Shown here piece after piece: positions 17,221 through 26,967 of a stretch of 64,000 bases of DNA; positions within the stretch are counted from its first letter, which is position 1, and every line of letters begins with the position of its first letter. This stretch comes from Rugosimonospora africana (lineage in GTDB: Bacteria; Actinomycetota; Actinomycetes; Mycobacteriales; Micromonosporaceae), in assembly GCF_016862975.1 (NCBI RefSeq), contig NZ_BONZ01000035.1, positions 1 through 64,000 of the forward strand, written 5' to 3'. The notes beneath the pieces were generated by a model that was not told the DNA's origin, made no database searches, and saw only the letters and a list, made by a program, of their open reading frames with translations. A program made the translations under genes and the position numbers.

Positions 17221-17344
17221 CACTCGGTGTTGCGTGGGAGTGTGCTCGCCTCCGCCACAACCCGGCTCCGGCTGCGCTCACTCGGTGTTGCGTGGGAGTG
17301 TGCTCGCCTCCGCCACAGATCGGCTCCGGCTGCGCTCACTCGGT
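17221..17344. repeat. family 2 repeat, tandem pair, locus 1
   Basis: Two 58-bp units (17221-17278 and 17279-17336) and the first 8 bases of a third (CACTCGGT). Each unit holds TGTGCTCGCCTCCGCCACA and CGGCTCCGGCTGCGCT. The bases AGTG before GTGCTC and CACT after GCGCT pair to close a hairpin of about 45 bases. It fills the gap between two convergent genes, and its right end supplies the stop codon of the antiporter gene on the minus strand. A second tandem pair lies at 62380. Confidence 0.85.
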
Positions 17345-18877
17345 AAGGCTGGTCTCCTCCAAGTCGAGACGGCGTTGCAACCGCCGCCGGGTCTCCGCGC
17401 CGACCGTGCCTTCCTCGTACAGCCGGGTCAGCACCGCCGACTCGACGGCGATCAGATCGCGGCGCAACTGCCGCATCGCCGGCCGCAGCGAGTCGTCGGA
17501 CCTTCCCTCCAGCGAGTCCAACCGGGACCGCTGGATCTGGCGCAGCTGCGCGATCATGACTTGCGGAGCCGCCTCCTGGTCCTCGACCTCATCGAGGTAG
17601 GTCAGTGCGGCGCGGGACATGGCGGTGCGCGCGGTGGCCGTCTCGTTGCGGGCATGGTCTTCCGGCAGGGCGACGCCGGAGCGGCGGACCAGCGGGCCGA
17701 GAGTGAACCCCTGCACGACCAGCGTGGTGACGATGACCGCGGTGGTCAGCAGCAGGACATGGTCGCGACCGGCCAGCGGGGCGCCGTGCCGCGCGGTCAG
17801 CGGGATCGACAGGGCGGCGGCCAGGGGCAGTACGCCGCGCGCACCGGCCCAGGAGACGACGGCCGGCACCCGCCAGGACGGCCGGCCGCCGCGCCGGCTC
17901 TGCGCCGCCAGCGACAGCGGGAACACCCACAGCGCGCGGACGGCGAGCAGGGTCACGGTGATCGCCAGCGCCTGGACCAGCCACGTCCCGGTGCGACCGC
18001 CGGCGGCCCGGACCAGACCGGGAAGCTCGAGCCCGATGAGGCTGAACACCACACTCTCCAGCAGGAACACCACGGTGTCGTACACCGCGTGCAGCTGCAA
18101 CCGGATCCGCGCGCTGGTCAGGCGGGTGGCCTGGCCGGCCAGGATGACGCTGGTCACCACGACGGCGGTCACGCCGGACACGTGCACGGCCTCGGCGATG
18201 ACATACCCGGCGTACGGGGTGACCAACGCGATGACGGTTTCCAGCACCGGATCCTCGGTACGGCGGCGGATCAGCGCGACGCCGCCGGCCACCGCGGCGC
18301 CGATCAGCACCCCGCCGCCGGCCAGGAGAGCGAACTGACCGACGCCCCGATACCAGGAAACGGCACCGCCGGCCACCGCGGCGGTGACTGCCACCCGGAC
18401 CAGCACCAGGCTGGTCGCGTCGTTGAACAGGCTCTCCGCCTGGATGAGCGCTTGCAGCCGGCCGGGCAGCGACAGCCGGCGGCCCAGCGCGGTCACCGCC
18501 ACCGGGTCGGTGCTGGCCAGCACCGCCCCCAGCACGAACGCCATGGACGCCGGCAGGCCCGCGACGGCCGACGCCACCACGCCCACCGCGGCGGCCGACG
18601 CGATCACCAGCCCGATCACCAGCACGGTGACCGGGCGCCACACCGGGCGCAGTTCGCGCCAGGACAGGTCCTGCCCGGCCGCGTACAGCAGCGGCGGCAG
18701 CACGACCAGGCCCACCAGTCCGGGGGACAGCTGGATGGCCGGTACGCCGGGAACGAAGGCGACCACCAGGCCGGCGACCACCAGCAGGGACGGCGCCGGT
18801 ACCCGGAGCCGTCGGGCGGACGCCGCGACCGCCGTGGCCAGCACGACCAGCAGCAGGATGATCTCGACTCCGCGCAC
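17336..18877 (-). CDS. Na+/H+ antiporter, CPA1 type
   Basis: A 513-residue monovalent cation/proton antiporter. It has about 12 transmembrane helices with the CPA1 hallmarks ASTDPVAVTALG and QAESLFNDATSLV (ND pair for ion binding). A cytosolic tail of about 120 residues follows, rich in Arg and Glu. It would exchange cytosolic Na+ (or K+) for H+ in pH and salt homeostasis. The GTG start opens straight into the first helix. Its last codon and stop fall in the family 2 repeat, so the natural C-terminus may have been set by the arrival of that repeat. Confidence 0.9.
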   Translation of the reverse strand: MRGVEIILLLVVLATAVAASARRLRVPAPSLLVVAGLVVAFVPGVPAIQLSPGLVGLVVLPPLLYAAGQDLSWRELRPVWRPVTVLVIGLVIASAAAVGVVASAVAGLPASMAFVLGAVLASTDPVAVTALGRRLSLPGRLQALIQAESLFNDATSLVLVRVAVTAAVAGGAVSWYRGVGQFALLAGGGVLIGAAVAGGVALIRRRTEDPVLETVIALVTPYAGYVIAEAVHVSGVTAVVVTSVILAGQATRLTSARIRLQLHAVYDTVVFLLESVVFSLIGLELPGLVRAAGGRTGTWLVQALAITVTLLAVRALWVFPLSLAAQSRRGGRPSWRVPAVVSWAGARGVLPLAAALSIPLTARHGAPLAGRDHVLLLTTAVIVTTLVVQGFTLGPLVRRSGVALPEDHARNETATARTAMSRAALTYLDEVEDQEAAPQVMIAQLRQIQRSRLDSLEGRSDDSLRPAMRQLRRDLIAVESAVLTRLYEEGTVGAETRRRLQRRLDLEETSLTE

Positions 18878-19026
18878 CCGGGACCCCTTCGTGGTGTTAC
18901 GTCCGATTCCTCGGCATTCAATGCCGACCAGACTTCCCGGCGCGCCGACGCCACTGTACCGCCCTTACTTCCGGCTGGCCGTTTCTTCGGAGCGAGACGG
19001 CCCGTCCGGACAACGCCGCACAGACA

Positions 19027-19064
19027 GCGCCCCGGCGGTGGAGCGCGGTCCACCGCCGGGGCGC
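19027..19064 (-). terminator. hairpin terminator after the GH43 gene
   Basis: A perfect 16-bp stem (GCGCCCCGGCGGTGGA with its complement) around a 6-base loop, 29 bases beyond the stop codon of the GH43 gene on the minus strand. There is no U-run, as usual in high-GC actinobacteria. It also faces the antiporter promoter. Confidence 0.75.
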
Positions 19065-19092
19065 GAGTCGTGGGTCAGGATCGAGTCGTGAG

Positions 19093-20604
<1,512 letters not shown>

Positions 20605-20636
20605 CTATGTCTCGGTGATGTCACGGTAGCATGGGC

Positions 20637-20742
20637 GCGACTCGCCGCCCTTGCCGTCGTCGCCGTCGCGGCCCTTGCCGTCGTCGCCCCTGCCCTCGTC
20701 GTTGCCCTTGCCGTCGTCGCTGTCGTCGCCGCTGGACCGCGC
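20637..20742. repeat. low-complexity CCGTCGTCGCC tract
   Basis: About 100 bases made of imperfect reiterations of CTTGCCGTCGTC and GCCGTCGTCGCC. They fill the gap between the divergent GH43 and maleylpyruvate-isomerase-like genes (306 bases, 20476-20781). It is open in several frames but has no start signal or protein-like composition. It looks like slippage-generated simple sequence. The rest of the gap would hold both promoters; I cannot assign -35/-10 boxes with confidence. Confidence 0.55.
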
Positions 20743-20781
20743 CGGCGCGGAATTGTCGGTGCCGTCTCGTACGATCCGGGC

Positions 20782-21549
20782 ATGCCGACACACCTGAGCT
20801 TCGACCGTCATGTGGACGCGCTCGCCCGCGCCGGTGCCGTCCTGCGCGAGGCAGCCTCGGCGGCCGGGCCTGATGCGCCGGTACCCACGTGTCCCGGCTG
20901 GACCGTCACGGACCTGGTGGCCCACCAGGGCATGGTTCACCGGTGGGCGGCGGCTCACCTGCGTGGCGACGCCGACCACGACGCCACGGCCTCGGAGCGA
21001 GAGGGAAGGCGCGCCACCGACCCGCTCGGGTGGTTCTCGCAGGGGCTCACCGCCCTCATCGATACGCTGGCCGCGACGCCAGAAGACATCAAGGCGAGGG
21101 TGTTCCTCAACGACGCTCCGCCGCCGCGCCGGTTCTGGGCCCGACGCCAGGCCCACGAGACCACCATCCACAGCGTGGACGCCATCTCGGCCCGGCTCGG
21201 GCGGTGGCCGTCGGCGGCCGAGGCCGACCTCGACTCGGCGCTTGCCGCCGACGGGATCGACGAGCTCCTGACCGGCTTCATCACCCGAGCGAAAAGCCGA
21301 CTGCGCTCGGCCGAGCCCTATTCGGTCGTGGTCAGGGCCGACGACACCGGCCACGCGTGGACACTGCGGGTCAGCGACGGACCGGTCGTGACCATCGTCG
21401 GGGAGACCGCGTCGCCCGAGGCCGTGTTCTCCGGAAGCGCCGGGCAGCTGTATCTGAGCCTGTGGAACCGGGCCGACGAGCTGACCGCGAAGGGCCGGTC
21501 CGACATCGCCGACGACTGGCGGTCGCGGGTCCGGGTCGAGTGGGGCTGA
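20782..21549 (+). CDS. maleylpyruvate isomerase N-terminal domain protein
   Basis: A 255-residue protein of the mycothiol-dependent maleylpyruvate isomerase/DinB-like superfamily. The N-terminal four-helix bundle has VPTCPGWTVTDLVAHQGMVHRW and ARRQAHETTIHSVDA, whose histidines (VAHQG, HETTIH) form the metal site. The C-terminal domain (residues 165-255) has SGSAGQLYLSLWNR. Most such genes encode thiol-dependent enzymes of unknown substrate. ATG 20782 is chosen because everything upstream in the frame is low-complexity or antisense to GH43. Confidence 0.85.
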   Translation: MPTHLSFDRHVDALARAGAVLREAASAAGPDAPVPTCPGWTVTDLVAHQGMVHRWAAAHLRGDADHDATASEREGRRATDPLGWFSQGLTALIDTLAATPEDIKARVFLNDAPPPRRFWARRQAHETTIHSVDAISARLGRWPSAAEADLDSALAADGIDELLTGFITRAKSRLRSAEPYSVVVRADDTGHAWTLRVSDGPVVTIVGETASPEAVFSGSAGQLYLSLWNRADELTAKGRSDIADDWRSRVRVEWG

Positions 21550-21671
21550 CCCGGGTAAGAGTCCACCGTTGAGCCGTGCCTTACCGGTGGGTATTGCCGC
21601 CGCCAATCGCGTCTTGTAGAAAGAGATCGTTTAGCCGCGAAGCTCCCACGCCTCAATCCCCCGGAGGTAAC

Positions 21672-23699
21672 GTGCGTCGCCTCACCGTGCGATGGGCTGT
21701 GTTCGGCACGACCGCGGTGCTCGGCCTCGTCCTGGCCGGCACCACCGGCGCCAGCGCCGCCCCCGCTGCCCCTGCCACCACCTCATGCGATCCGGTCGCC
21801 CCTTCCGGCTGCATGCTGCCGTTCCCCAACAACTACTTCACCGTCCCCGACCGGCACAGCGCGACCGGCCGGCGCGTGCACTTCGACCCGGCCGCGATGC
21901 CAGCCAACGTGCTCGGCCAGAGCATCGACCCGACCGAGTGGGACCGGCAGGACGGGTTCAGCCCGGGCGAGCCGATCCTGGTCCAGGTGCCCGGGCTCGA
22001 CGTGGCCAGGTCGCACATCGCGCCGGTGACCGACATCGGGTCCTCGCTGGACGCGAACGCGCCGATCGTGCTCATCAACTCCCGCACCGGCCGCCGCACG
22101 CCCTACTGGGCGGAACTCGACGCGCACGCCGCCGCCCAGCCGGACCGGCAACTGCTCATCATCCGACCGGCCGTGGCGCTGGACGAGGGTGCGACCTACC
22201 TCGTCGGCCTGCGCGACCTGCGGGACAGCGCCGGCAGGTCGATCCCGGCGCCGGCCAGCTTCCGGTCCGCCCTGGCGGCCGGCGGTCACCACCGGACCGC
22301 CCGCGACTCGCAGCTCCAGCACATCGCCGCGTCCCTGGCCGCACGCGGAGTTAGCACCCGCGACCTCTACCTGGCCTGGGACTTCACCGTCGCCAGCGAA
22401 CAGAACCTGACCGGGCGCATGCTCGCCATCCGGGACACGGCGTTCAAGGCTCTCGGCAGGTCCGCGCCGAAGTTCACCGTCGCCTCGGTGGTCAACTACA
22501 CCGCCGACCAGGACGCCCGCATCGCGAGGCAGGTCGTGGGCACCGTGACGGTGCCGTCGTTCCTCACTGGCTCGGGCGGCCCGGGTTCCCGGCTGCACTA
22601 CGGCCCGGCCGGCGGCAACGGCCTTCCGGCCACACCCGACGCCCTGCCCACCCCGTCCGGACAGGACCTCCAGGCCGGCTTCGTCTGCAACATCCCGCGG
22701 GCCGCCGATCCGGCACACCCCGCACACCTCTCCCTGTACGGTCACGGTCTGCTCGGCTCGCCGACAGAGATCAACGCCGGCAACGTCAAGGACATGTCCA
22801 ACGGACACGACTTCATGTTCTGCGCGACCAGTTGGATCGGCCTGGCCGCCGATGACGTGAACTTCGTCGCCGGAGTGTGGAGCAACGTCTCCCAGTTCGC
22901 CGCGGTACCGGACAGGCTCCAGCAGGGCTTCCTGAATTTCCTGTTCCTTGGCCGGGCGATGGATACCGGGTCCGGATTCGCCAGCGATCCGGCCTTCCAG
23001 GACGCGCACGGGCACTCGCTCATCGACGTGCGCGGCGGCCTACACTATGACGGCAACAGCCAGGGCGGCATCAACGGCGGCGCGCTGACCGCCATCGCCC
23101 AGGACTTCACCCGTGCGGTGCTCGGCGTCCCCGGCATGAACTACTCCACGCTGTTGCAGCGCAGCGTCGACTTCGCGCCGTTCCAGCAGATCGCCGACGG
23201 ATACTACCCGGACCCCATCGATCAGCAGCTCATCTTCGGGTTGCTGCAGATGCTCTGGGACCGGGGCGAGGCCGACGGGTACGCGCAGCACCTCACCACC
23301 GACCCGCTGCCGCACACACCGGCGCACACCGTCCTCATGCACGTGGCGTTCGCCGACCACCAGGTCTCGAACGTGGCGGCCGAGGTCGAGGCCCGCACCA
23401 TCGGCGCCCGCCTCTACCAGCCGGCGCTCGCACCCGGCTGGACCAACGAGGTGCACCCGTACTGGGGCATCCCGTCGCTGCCGGACCACCCGTACCGGGG
23501 CTCGGCGATGGTGGTCTGGAACAGCGGGGCGGCGTTCAACCCGCCGCCGACGAACCTGACACCGGACGGGCCGCAGTACGGCGAGGACCCGCACGAGTTC
23601 CCCCGGGCACAGCCGGAGGCCCAGCAGCAGAAGGCCACCTTCCTGCTGACCGGGTTCGTGGTGGACGTCTGCGGCGGGCAGCCGTGCCCGTCCAACTGA
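21672..23699 (+). CDS. large secreted alpha/beta-hydrolase-like protein
   Basis: A 675-residue exported protein. The start is GTG, five bases after GGAGG. The signal peptide (residues 1-37) ends in ASAAPAA. The mature part begins with C and has paired cysteines (SCDPVAPSGC) and the phrase MLPFPNNYFT. An Ig-like segment (residues about 130-230) precedes a region with LSLYGHGLLGS and GNSQGGINGG (near 460), which resembles the nucleophile elbow G-x-S-x-G of an esterase or lipase. Homologues are large secreted hydrolases of unknown substrate. The reaction is not established. A strong terminator follows. Confidence 0.7.
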   Translation: MRRLTVRWAVFGTTAVLGLVLAGTTGASAAPAAPATTSCDPVAPSGCMLPFPNNYFTVPDRHSATGRRVHFDPAAMPANVLGQSIDPTEWDRQDGFSPGEPILVQVPGLDVARSHIAPVTDIGSSLDANAPIVLINSRTGRRTPYWAELDAHAAAQPDRQLLIIRPAVALDEGATYLVGLRDLRDSAGRSIPAPASFRSALAAGGHHRTARDSQLQHIAASLAARGVSTRDLYLAWDFTVASEQNLTGRMLAIRDTAFKALGRSAPKFTVASVVNYTADQDARIARQVVGTVTVPSFLTGSGGPGSRLHYGPAGGNGLPATPDALPTPSGQDLQAGFVCNIPRAADPAHPAHLSLYGHGLLGSPTEINAGNVKDMSNGHDFMFCATSWIGLAADDVNFVAGVWSNVSQFAAVPDRLQQGFLNFLFLGRAMDTGSGFASDPAFQDAHGHSLIDVRGGLHYDGNSQGGINGGALTAIAQDFTRAVLGVPGMNYSTLLQRSVDFAPFQQIADGYYPDPIDQQLIFGLLQMLWDRGEADGYAQHLTTDPLPHTPAHTVLMHVAFADHQVSNVAAEVEARTIGARLYQPALAPGWTNEVHPYWGIPSLPDHPYRGSAMVVWNSGAAFNPPPTNLTPDGPQYGEDPHEFPRAQPEAQQQKATFLLTGFVVDVCGGQPCPSN

Positions 23700-23715
23700 C
23701 CGTCCGGTAGACCGA

Positions 23716-23749
23716 GGCGGGCTCCGGTGCTGTCGCGCCGGAGCCCGCC
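23716..23749 (+). terminator. hairpin terminator after the secreted hydrolase gene
   Basis: The stem GGCGGGCTCCGG / CCGGAGCCCGCC is perfect over 12 bp with a 10-base loop, 16 bases after the stop codon. The following 130 bases contain two copies of GGAGNCCCGCGGGCAAGG (around 23754 and 23816) and a further GC-rich hairpin before the rhomboid gene. Confidence 0.8.
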
Positions 23750-23885
23750 GCAGGAGGCCCGCGGGCAAGGGATCAGTTCGCCGCAAGGGCCCGTCGCAAG
23801 GAGGCCGTCTTAAGGAGCCCGCGGGCAAGGGGCGCGCCCGGCCCCGCCGCAAGGGTCGCGGCGGGGCGCCCGGTCGGGCACAGTG

Positions 23886-24683
23886 ATGCCTATGGTGATT
23901 CCCGTCCACGACGTGCTGCCGGTACGCCGGACTCCCTGGGTCACCTATGCCCTGATCGCGATCAACGTGGTCGTCTTCCTGCTGACCCCGGCCGCGCGCA
24001 GCACCGGCGTACAGGCCACCAGCGTCACCCAGCTGTGCCAGCAGGAGGCGTTCTACGACCGGTACTCGGCGATCCCGGCGGAGTTGACGCACGATCAGCA
24101 ACTGGCCCGGGTACCGACCGGGACCGCCGCGGTCGGGCGCGGCGGGGCGGTGGGCTGCCTGGTCGGGCCGCCCAGCTATCACAAGATCCCGGCGCTCTCC
24201 GTCCTGTACGCGATGTTCCTGCACGGCGGCTGGCTGCACCTGCTCGGCAACATGCTGTTCCTCTGGGTCTTCGGCAACAACGTGGAGGACCGGCTGGGTC
24301 GGGTGCGGTTCGCGTTGTTCTACCTGGTCTGTGGGTACGCGGCCGCGTACGTCTTCGCTCTGGCCAACGCGAACTCCACCCAGCCGCTGATCGGCGCGTC
24401 CGGCGCGATCGCGGGTGTGCTCGGCGCCTACCTGGTGCTCTATCCGCGCGCCCGGGTGTGGAGCCTGGTTCCGTTTCTGTTGTTCATCCCGCTCCGGCTG
24501 CCCGCCTGGCTCGTCCTCGGCATGTGGTTCGTGCTGCAGTGGGTCTACTCGGCCGGGTACGCGGTCTCCGACGCGGGCTCGGTGGCATACCTGGCGCACG
24601 TGGTCGGCTTCGTCCTCGGTGCGCTGCTCGCGATCCCGCTGCGGGGACGCCGGCCACCGGTCGGGTACCCGGTCCGGCGTTGA
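23886..24683 (+). CDS. rhomboid-family intramembrane serine protease
   Basis: A 265-residue membrane protease that cuts substrates within or next to the membrane. There are six or seven helices. The catalytic serine lies in LIGASGAIAGVLG (near residue 170) and the partner histidine in AYLAHVVGFVLG (near 238). The loop HGGWLHLLGNMLFLWVFG is diagnostic. A loop of about 60 residues with two cysteines after the first helix is typical of actinobacterial members. GTG 23883, ATG 23886 and ATG 23892 are all possible starts, and none has a good ribosome-binding site. Substrates are unknown. Confidence 0.88.
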   Translation: MPMVIPVHDVLPVRRTPWVTYALIAINVVVFLLTPAARSTGVQATSVTQLCQQEAFYDRYSAIPAELTHDQQLARVPTGTAAVGRGGAVGCLVGPPSYHKIPALSVLYAMFLHGGWLHLLGNMLFLWVFGNNVEDRLGRVRFALFYLVCGYAAAYVFALANANSTQPLIGASGAIAGVLGAYLVLYPRARVWSLVPFLLFIPLRLPAWLVLGMWFVLQWVYSAGYAVSDAGSVAYLAHVVGFVLGALLAIPLRGRRPPVGYPVRR

Positions 24684-24905
24684 GGATCGCCTGACACCCG
24701 GAAGCTGTGCCCATACCCACTCGGGTACCTCGTTCACGCTGACCAGGCCACCGTCGTCGACGGCGCACGGCAGGTCCGGCCTGCCGATGCGCAGCTGCCT
24801 CGCCAGATCCGGGCGGAGGGGCGACGGATGCCGACGCATCATCTTGATCGCGGATAGAAGGGATTCTATTGTTGATTGAGTTACTTGTTCTGTGTTTGTC
24901 GTCAT
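24684..24905 (-). pseudogene. possible truncated 5' end of a lost gene
   Basis: Reading the minus strand from an ATG at 24905 gives about 74 protein-like residues (MTTNTEQVTQSTIESLLSAI..., PSPLRPDLARQLRIGRP, SVNEVPEWVWAQL). The first 17 codons are AT-rich, as is common at actinobacterial gene starts, and the next 40 have normal G/C third positions. The frame then runs antisense through the rhomboid gene, where it cannot be genuine. No ribosome-binding site is seen and I do not recognise the family. It may be the broken 5' end of a gene, a small unannotated protein, or coincidence. Confidence 0.3.
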
Positions 24906-24921
24906 GATTCGGGGGTCCGAC

Positions 24922-24951
24922 TTGACGTACCACGGCGCCGGCTGATTTGAT
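24922..24951 (+). promoter_or_regulatory. probable promoter of the peptide ABC operon
   Basis: TTGACG and TTTGAT are separated by 18 bases, 52 bases before the first permease start. A small inverted repeat (CCTAC...GTAGG, 24961-24977) follows between the promoter and the ribosome-binding site. The rest of the 319-base gap after the rhomboid gene is occupied by the possible gene fragment on the other strand. Confidence 0.5.
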
Positions 24952-25002
24952 CTTGCGAAGCCTACTGTCCCGGTAGGCCAACTAGGGAATGGAGATCCCG
25001 CC

Positions 25003-25929
25003 GTGTCCGCCGCCCAGATTGGTTCGCCCGACGTTGCCCGCCGGGGATCCGAGACCTGGCGGCGGCTGCTCGCCGACCGGTGGGCCGCGATCGGAGCGGT
25101 GGTGGTCGTGCTGCTCGTCCTCTTCGCGGTGCTGGCGCCGGTACTGGCCGGGATCGAGGGGCAGGACGCCTACACGTACCACCTCGACGCCCTGGCCGAC
25201 TCCGGCGCACCACTGGGCTCCGGCGGCGGAATGAGCGGTCGGCACTGGTTCGGCGTGGAGCCGCGTACCGGACGCGACCTGTTCGCGATCGTGGCCTTCG
25301 GCGCGCGCACCTCGCTGCTCATCGGCGTCGGCGCGACCGCGGTCGCGGTCCTGCTGGGCGTCGCGGTCGGTGTCACCGCCGGTTACTTCGGCGGATGGTA
25401 CGACCGGCTGATCAGCCGCGGCGTGGACGTGCTGTTCGGGTTCCCGAGCCTGATCTTCATGATCGCGGTGGGCGCCATCGTGCCGGCCCGGTTCCCCCGC
25501 TCCTCGCTCATCCTCCTGGTCATCGGCTTCTTCGGCTGGCCGCCGGTGGCACGCGTGGTCCGCGGTCAGACGCTGGTGCTGCGGCGGCGTACGTTCGTCG
25601 TCGCCTCCGAGGCGATGGGCGCGGGGTCGGTCCACGTCCTGGTACGGCAGTTGCTGCCCAACCTCGGGGCGACCGTCATCGTGTACGCAACCATGCTGGT
25701 ACCCGGCATGATCGGCGCCGAGGCGGCGCTGTCCTTCCTCGGGGTGGGGGTACCGCCGCCCACCCCGTCCTGGGGGCGCACGATCGGGTCGGCCATCGAC
25801 TGGGTCTCGACCGACGTGATGTTCCTGCTGTTCCCGGGCCTGGCACTGTTCGCCGCCACGCTGTCGTTCAACCTGCTCGGCGACGGGCTGCGTGACGCCC
25901 TCGACCCGAGGCTGCGGGGGCTGCGATGA
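25003..25929 (+). CDS. peptide ABC transporter permease (DppC class)
   Basis: A 308-residue inner-membrane permease of the BPD_transp_1 family. The start is GTG after GGAG. The N-terminal helix is followed by a loop of about 70 residues outside the membrane, containing GRHWFGVEPRTGRDLFAIVAFGARTSLLIG, the usual OppC/DppC block. The EAA coupling loop is EAMGAGSVHVLVRQLLPNL. FLGVGVPPPTPSWG near the C-terminus is also diagnostic. It is first in an operon with the order C, B, A and fused DF. The substrate is likely a di- or oligopeptide; nickel or sugar cannot be excluded. Confidence 0.9.
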   Translation: MSAAQIGSPDVARRGSETWRRLLADRWAAIGAVVVVLLVLFAVLAPVLAGIEGQDAYTYHLDALADSGAPLGSGGGMSGRHWFGVEPRTGRDLFAIVAFGARTSLLIGVGATAVAVLLGVAVGVTAGYFGGWYDRLISRGVDVLFGFPSLIFMIAVGAIVPARFPRSSLILLVIGFFGWPPVARVVRGQTLVLRRRTFVVASEAMGAGSVHVLVRQLLPNLGATVIVYATMLVPGMIGAEAALSFLGVGVPPPTPSWGRTIGSAIDWVSTDVMFLLFPGLALFAATLSFNLLGDGLRDALDPRLRGLR

Positions 25930-26918
25930 GGACCGCGCGATTCGTGGCCGGCCGGGTGCTGGCGACGGTCCTGGTGCTGCTGATCGTCAGCGCGCTGACC
26001 TACCTGGTGTTCTACCTGTTGCCGTCCGATCCGGCGCAGCTGTCCTGCGGTCGCCCGTGCACGCCGGCCAGCCTGGCCACCGCCCGCGCCTTCATGGGCT
26101 ACGACGAACCGGTGTGGCGGCAGTACCTGGCGTTCCTCGGCGGGATCTTCGCCGGACGCAGCTACGGCTCCGGCGTCGCCGCGATCCACTGCGCCGCCCC
26201 GTGTTTCGGCTACTCGTTCCAGCTGAACGCGCCGGTCACCCAGCTCATCCTCGGCCGGATCCCGGTCACCTTCTCGATCGCGATCGGCGCGGCCGTGCTG
26301 TGGCTGCTGCTCGGCGTGTCGGCCGGGGTCGGCTCGGCGGTCAAGCGCGGGACGTTGCTCGACCGGGCCGCGATGGCCGTGGCCGTCGGTGGCGTCTCCG
26401 CACCGGCCTACCTGGTCGGCCTGCTGGCCATCCTGCTGTTCGGGTTCACGCTCAACATGGTGCCGGTCAACGGGTACGTGGCGCTGACCGAGAACCCGGT
26501 GCAGTGGGCCTGGCATCTCGTGCTGCCCTGGTGCGTGCTGGCCGTCATCTCGGCCGCGGTGTACGCGCGGCTGACCCGCGCGCAGATGCTCGACGTGCTC
26601 GGCGAGGACTACATCCGTACGGCGCGGGCCAAGGGGCTGCGCGAGTGGCGGGTGGTCGGCCGGCACGGGCTGCGCAACGTGCTCATCCCGGTCGTGACGC
26701 TGTTCGGGCTCGACCTGGGGCAGTTGCTCGGCGGCGCGGTCATCACCGAACGGGTCTTCAGCATGCAGGGTCTCGGTGCGCTGCTCATCGACGCGGTCCA
26801 CAACCTCGACCTGCCGCTGGTCGTGGGCATCACGCTGTTCTCGGCCTTCCTCATCATCCTCGCCAACGCCGCCGTCGACCTGCTCTACGGCGCCATCGAC
26901 CCGCGCGCCGCCGCTTGA
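25926..26918 (+). CDS. peptide ABC transporter permease (DppB class)
   Basis: A 330-residue partner permease whose ATG overlaps the previous stop (ATGA). The first helix is followed by the characteristic external loop. The EAA loop is RTARAKGLREWRVVGRHGLRNVLIP, and GGAVITERVFSMQGLG is the family C-terminal block. The external loop carries four cysteines (SCGRPC and HCAAPCFGYS) that are matched in the second DppB-type permease at 63534, so disulfides outside the membrane are plausible. It forms the channel with the DppC-type protein. Confidence 0.9.
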   Translation: MRTARFVAGRVLATVLVLLIVSALTYLVFYLLPSDPAQLSCGRPCTPASLATARAFMGYDEPVWRQYLAFLGGIFAGRSYGSGVAAIHCAAPCFGYSFQLNAPVTQLILGRIPVTFSIAIGAAVLWLLLGVSAGVGSAVKRGTLLDRAAMAVAVGGVSAPAYLVGLLAILLFGFTLNMVPVNGYVALTENPVQWAWHLVLPWCVLAVISAAVYARLTRAQMLDVLGEDYIRTARAKGLREWRVVGRHGLRNVLIPVVTLFGLDLGQLLGGAVITERVFSMQGLGALLIDAVHNLDLPLVVGITLFSAFLIILANAAVDLLYGAIDPRAAA

Positions 26919-26967
26919 CGCCCGTGCGGCCGGGCAGCCTCCGACACCGACGAAGGGAACACCGAGC

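Noticed and set aside
17221-17344. Two-unit CRISPR array
   Set aside because: The units are contiguous with no spacers, no cas genes are in the window, and the same unit occurs elsewhere as a hairpin repeat.
20637-20742. Possible CRISPR-like or regulatory repeat array
   Set aside because: The units are short, overlapping and without spacers. It is simple-sequence slippage rather than an array.
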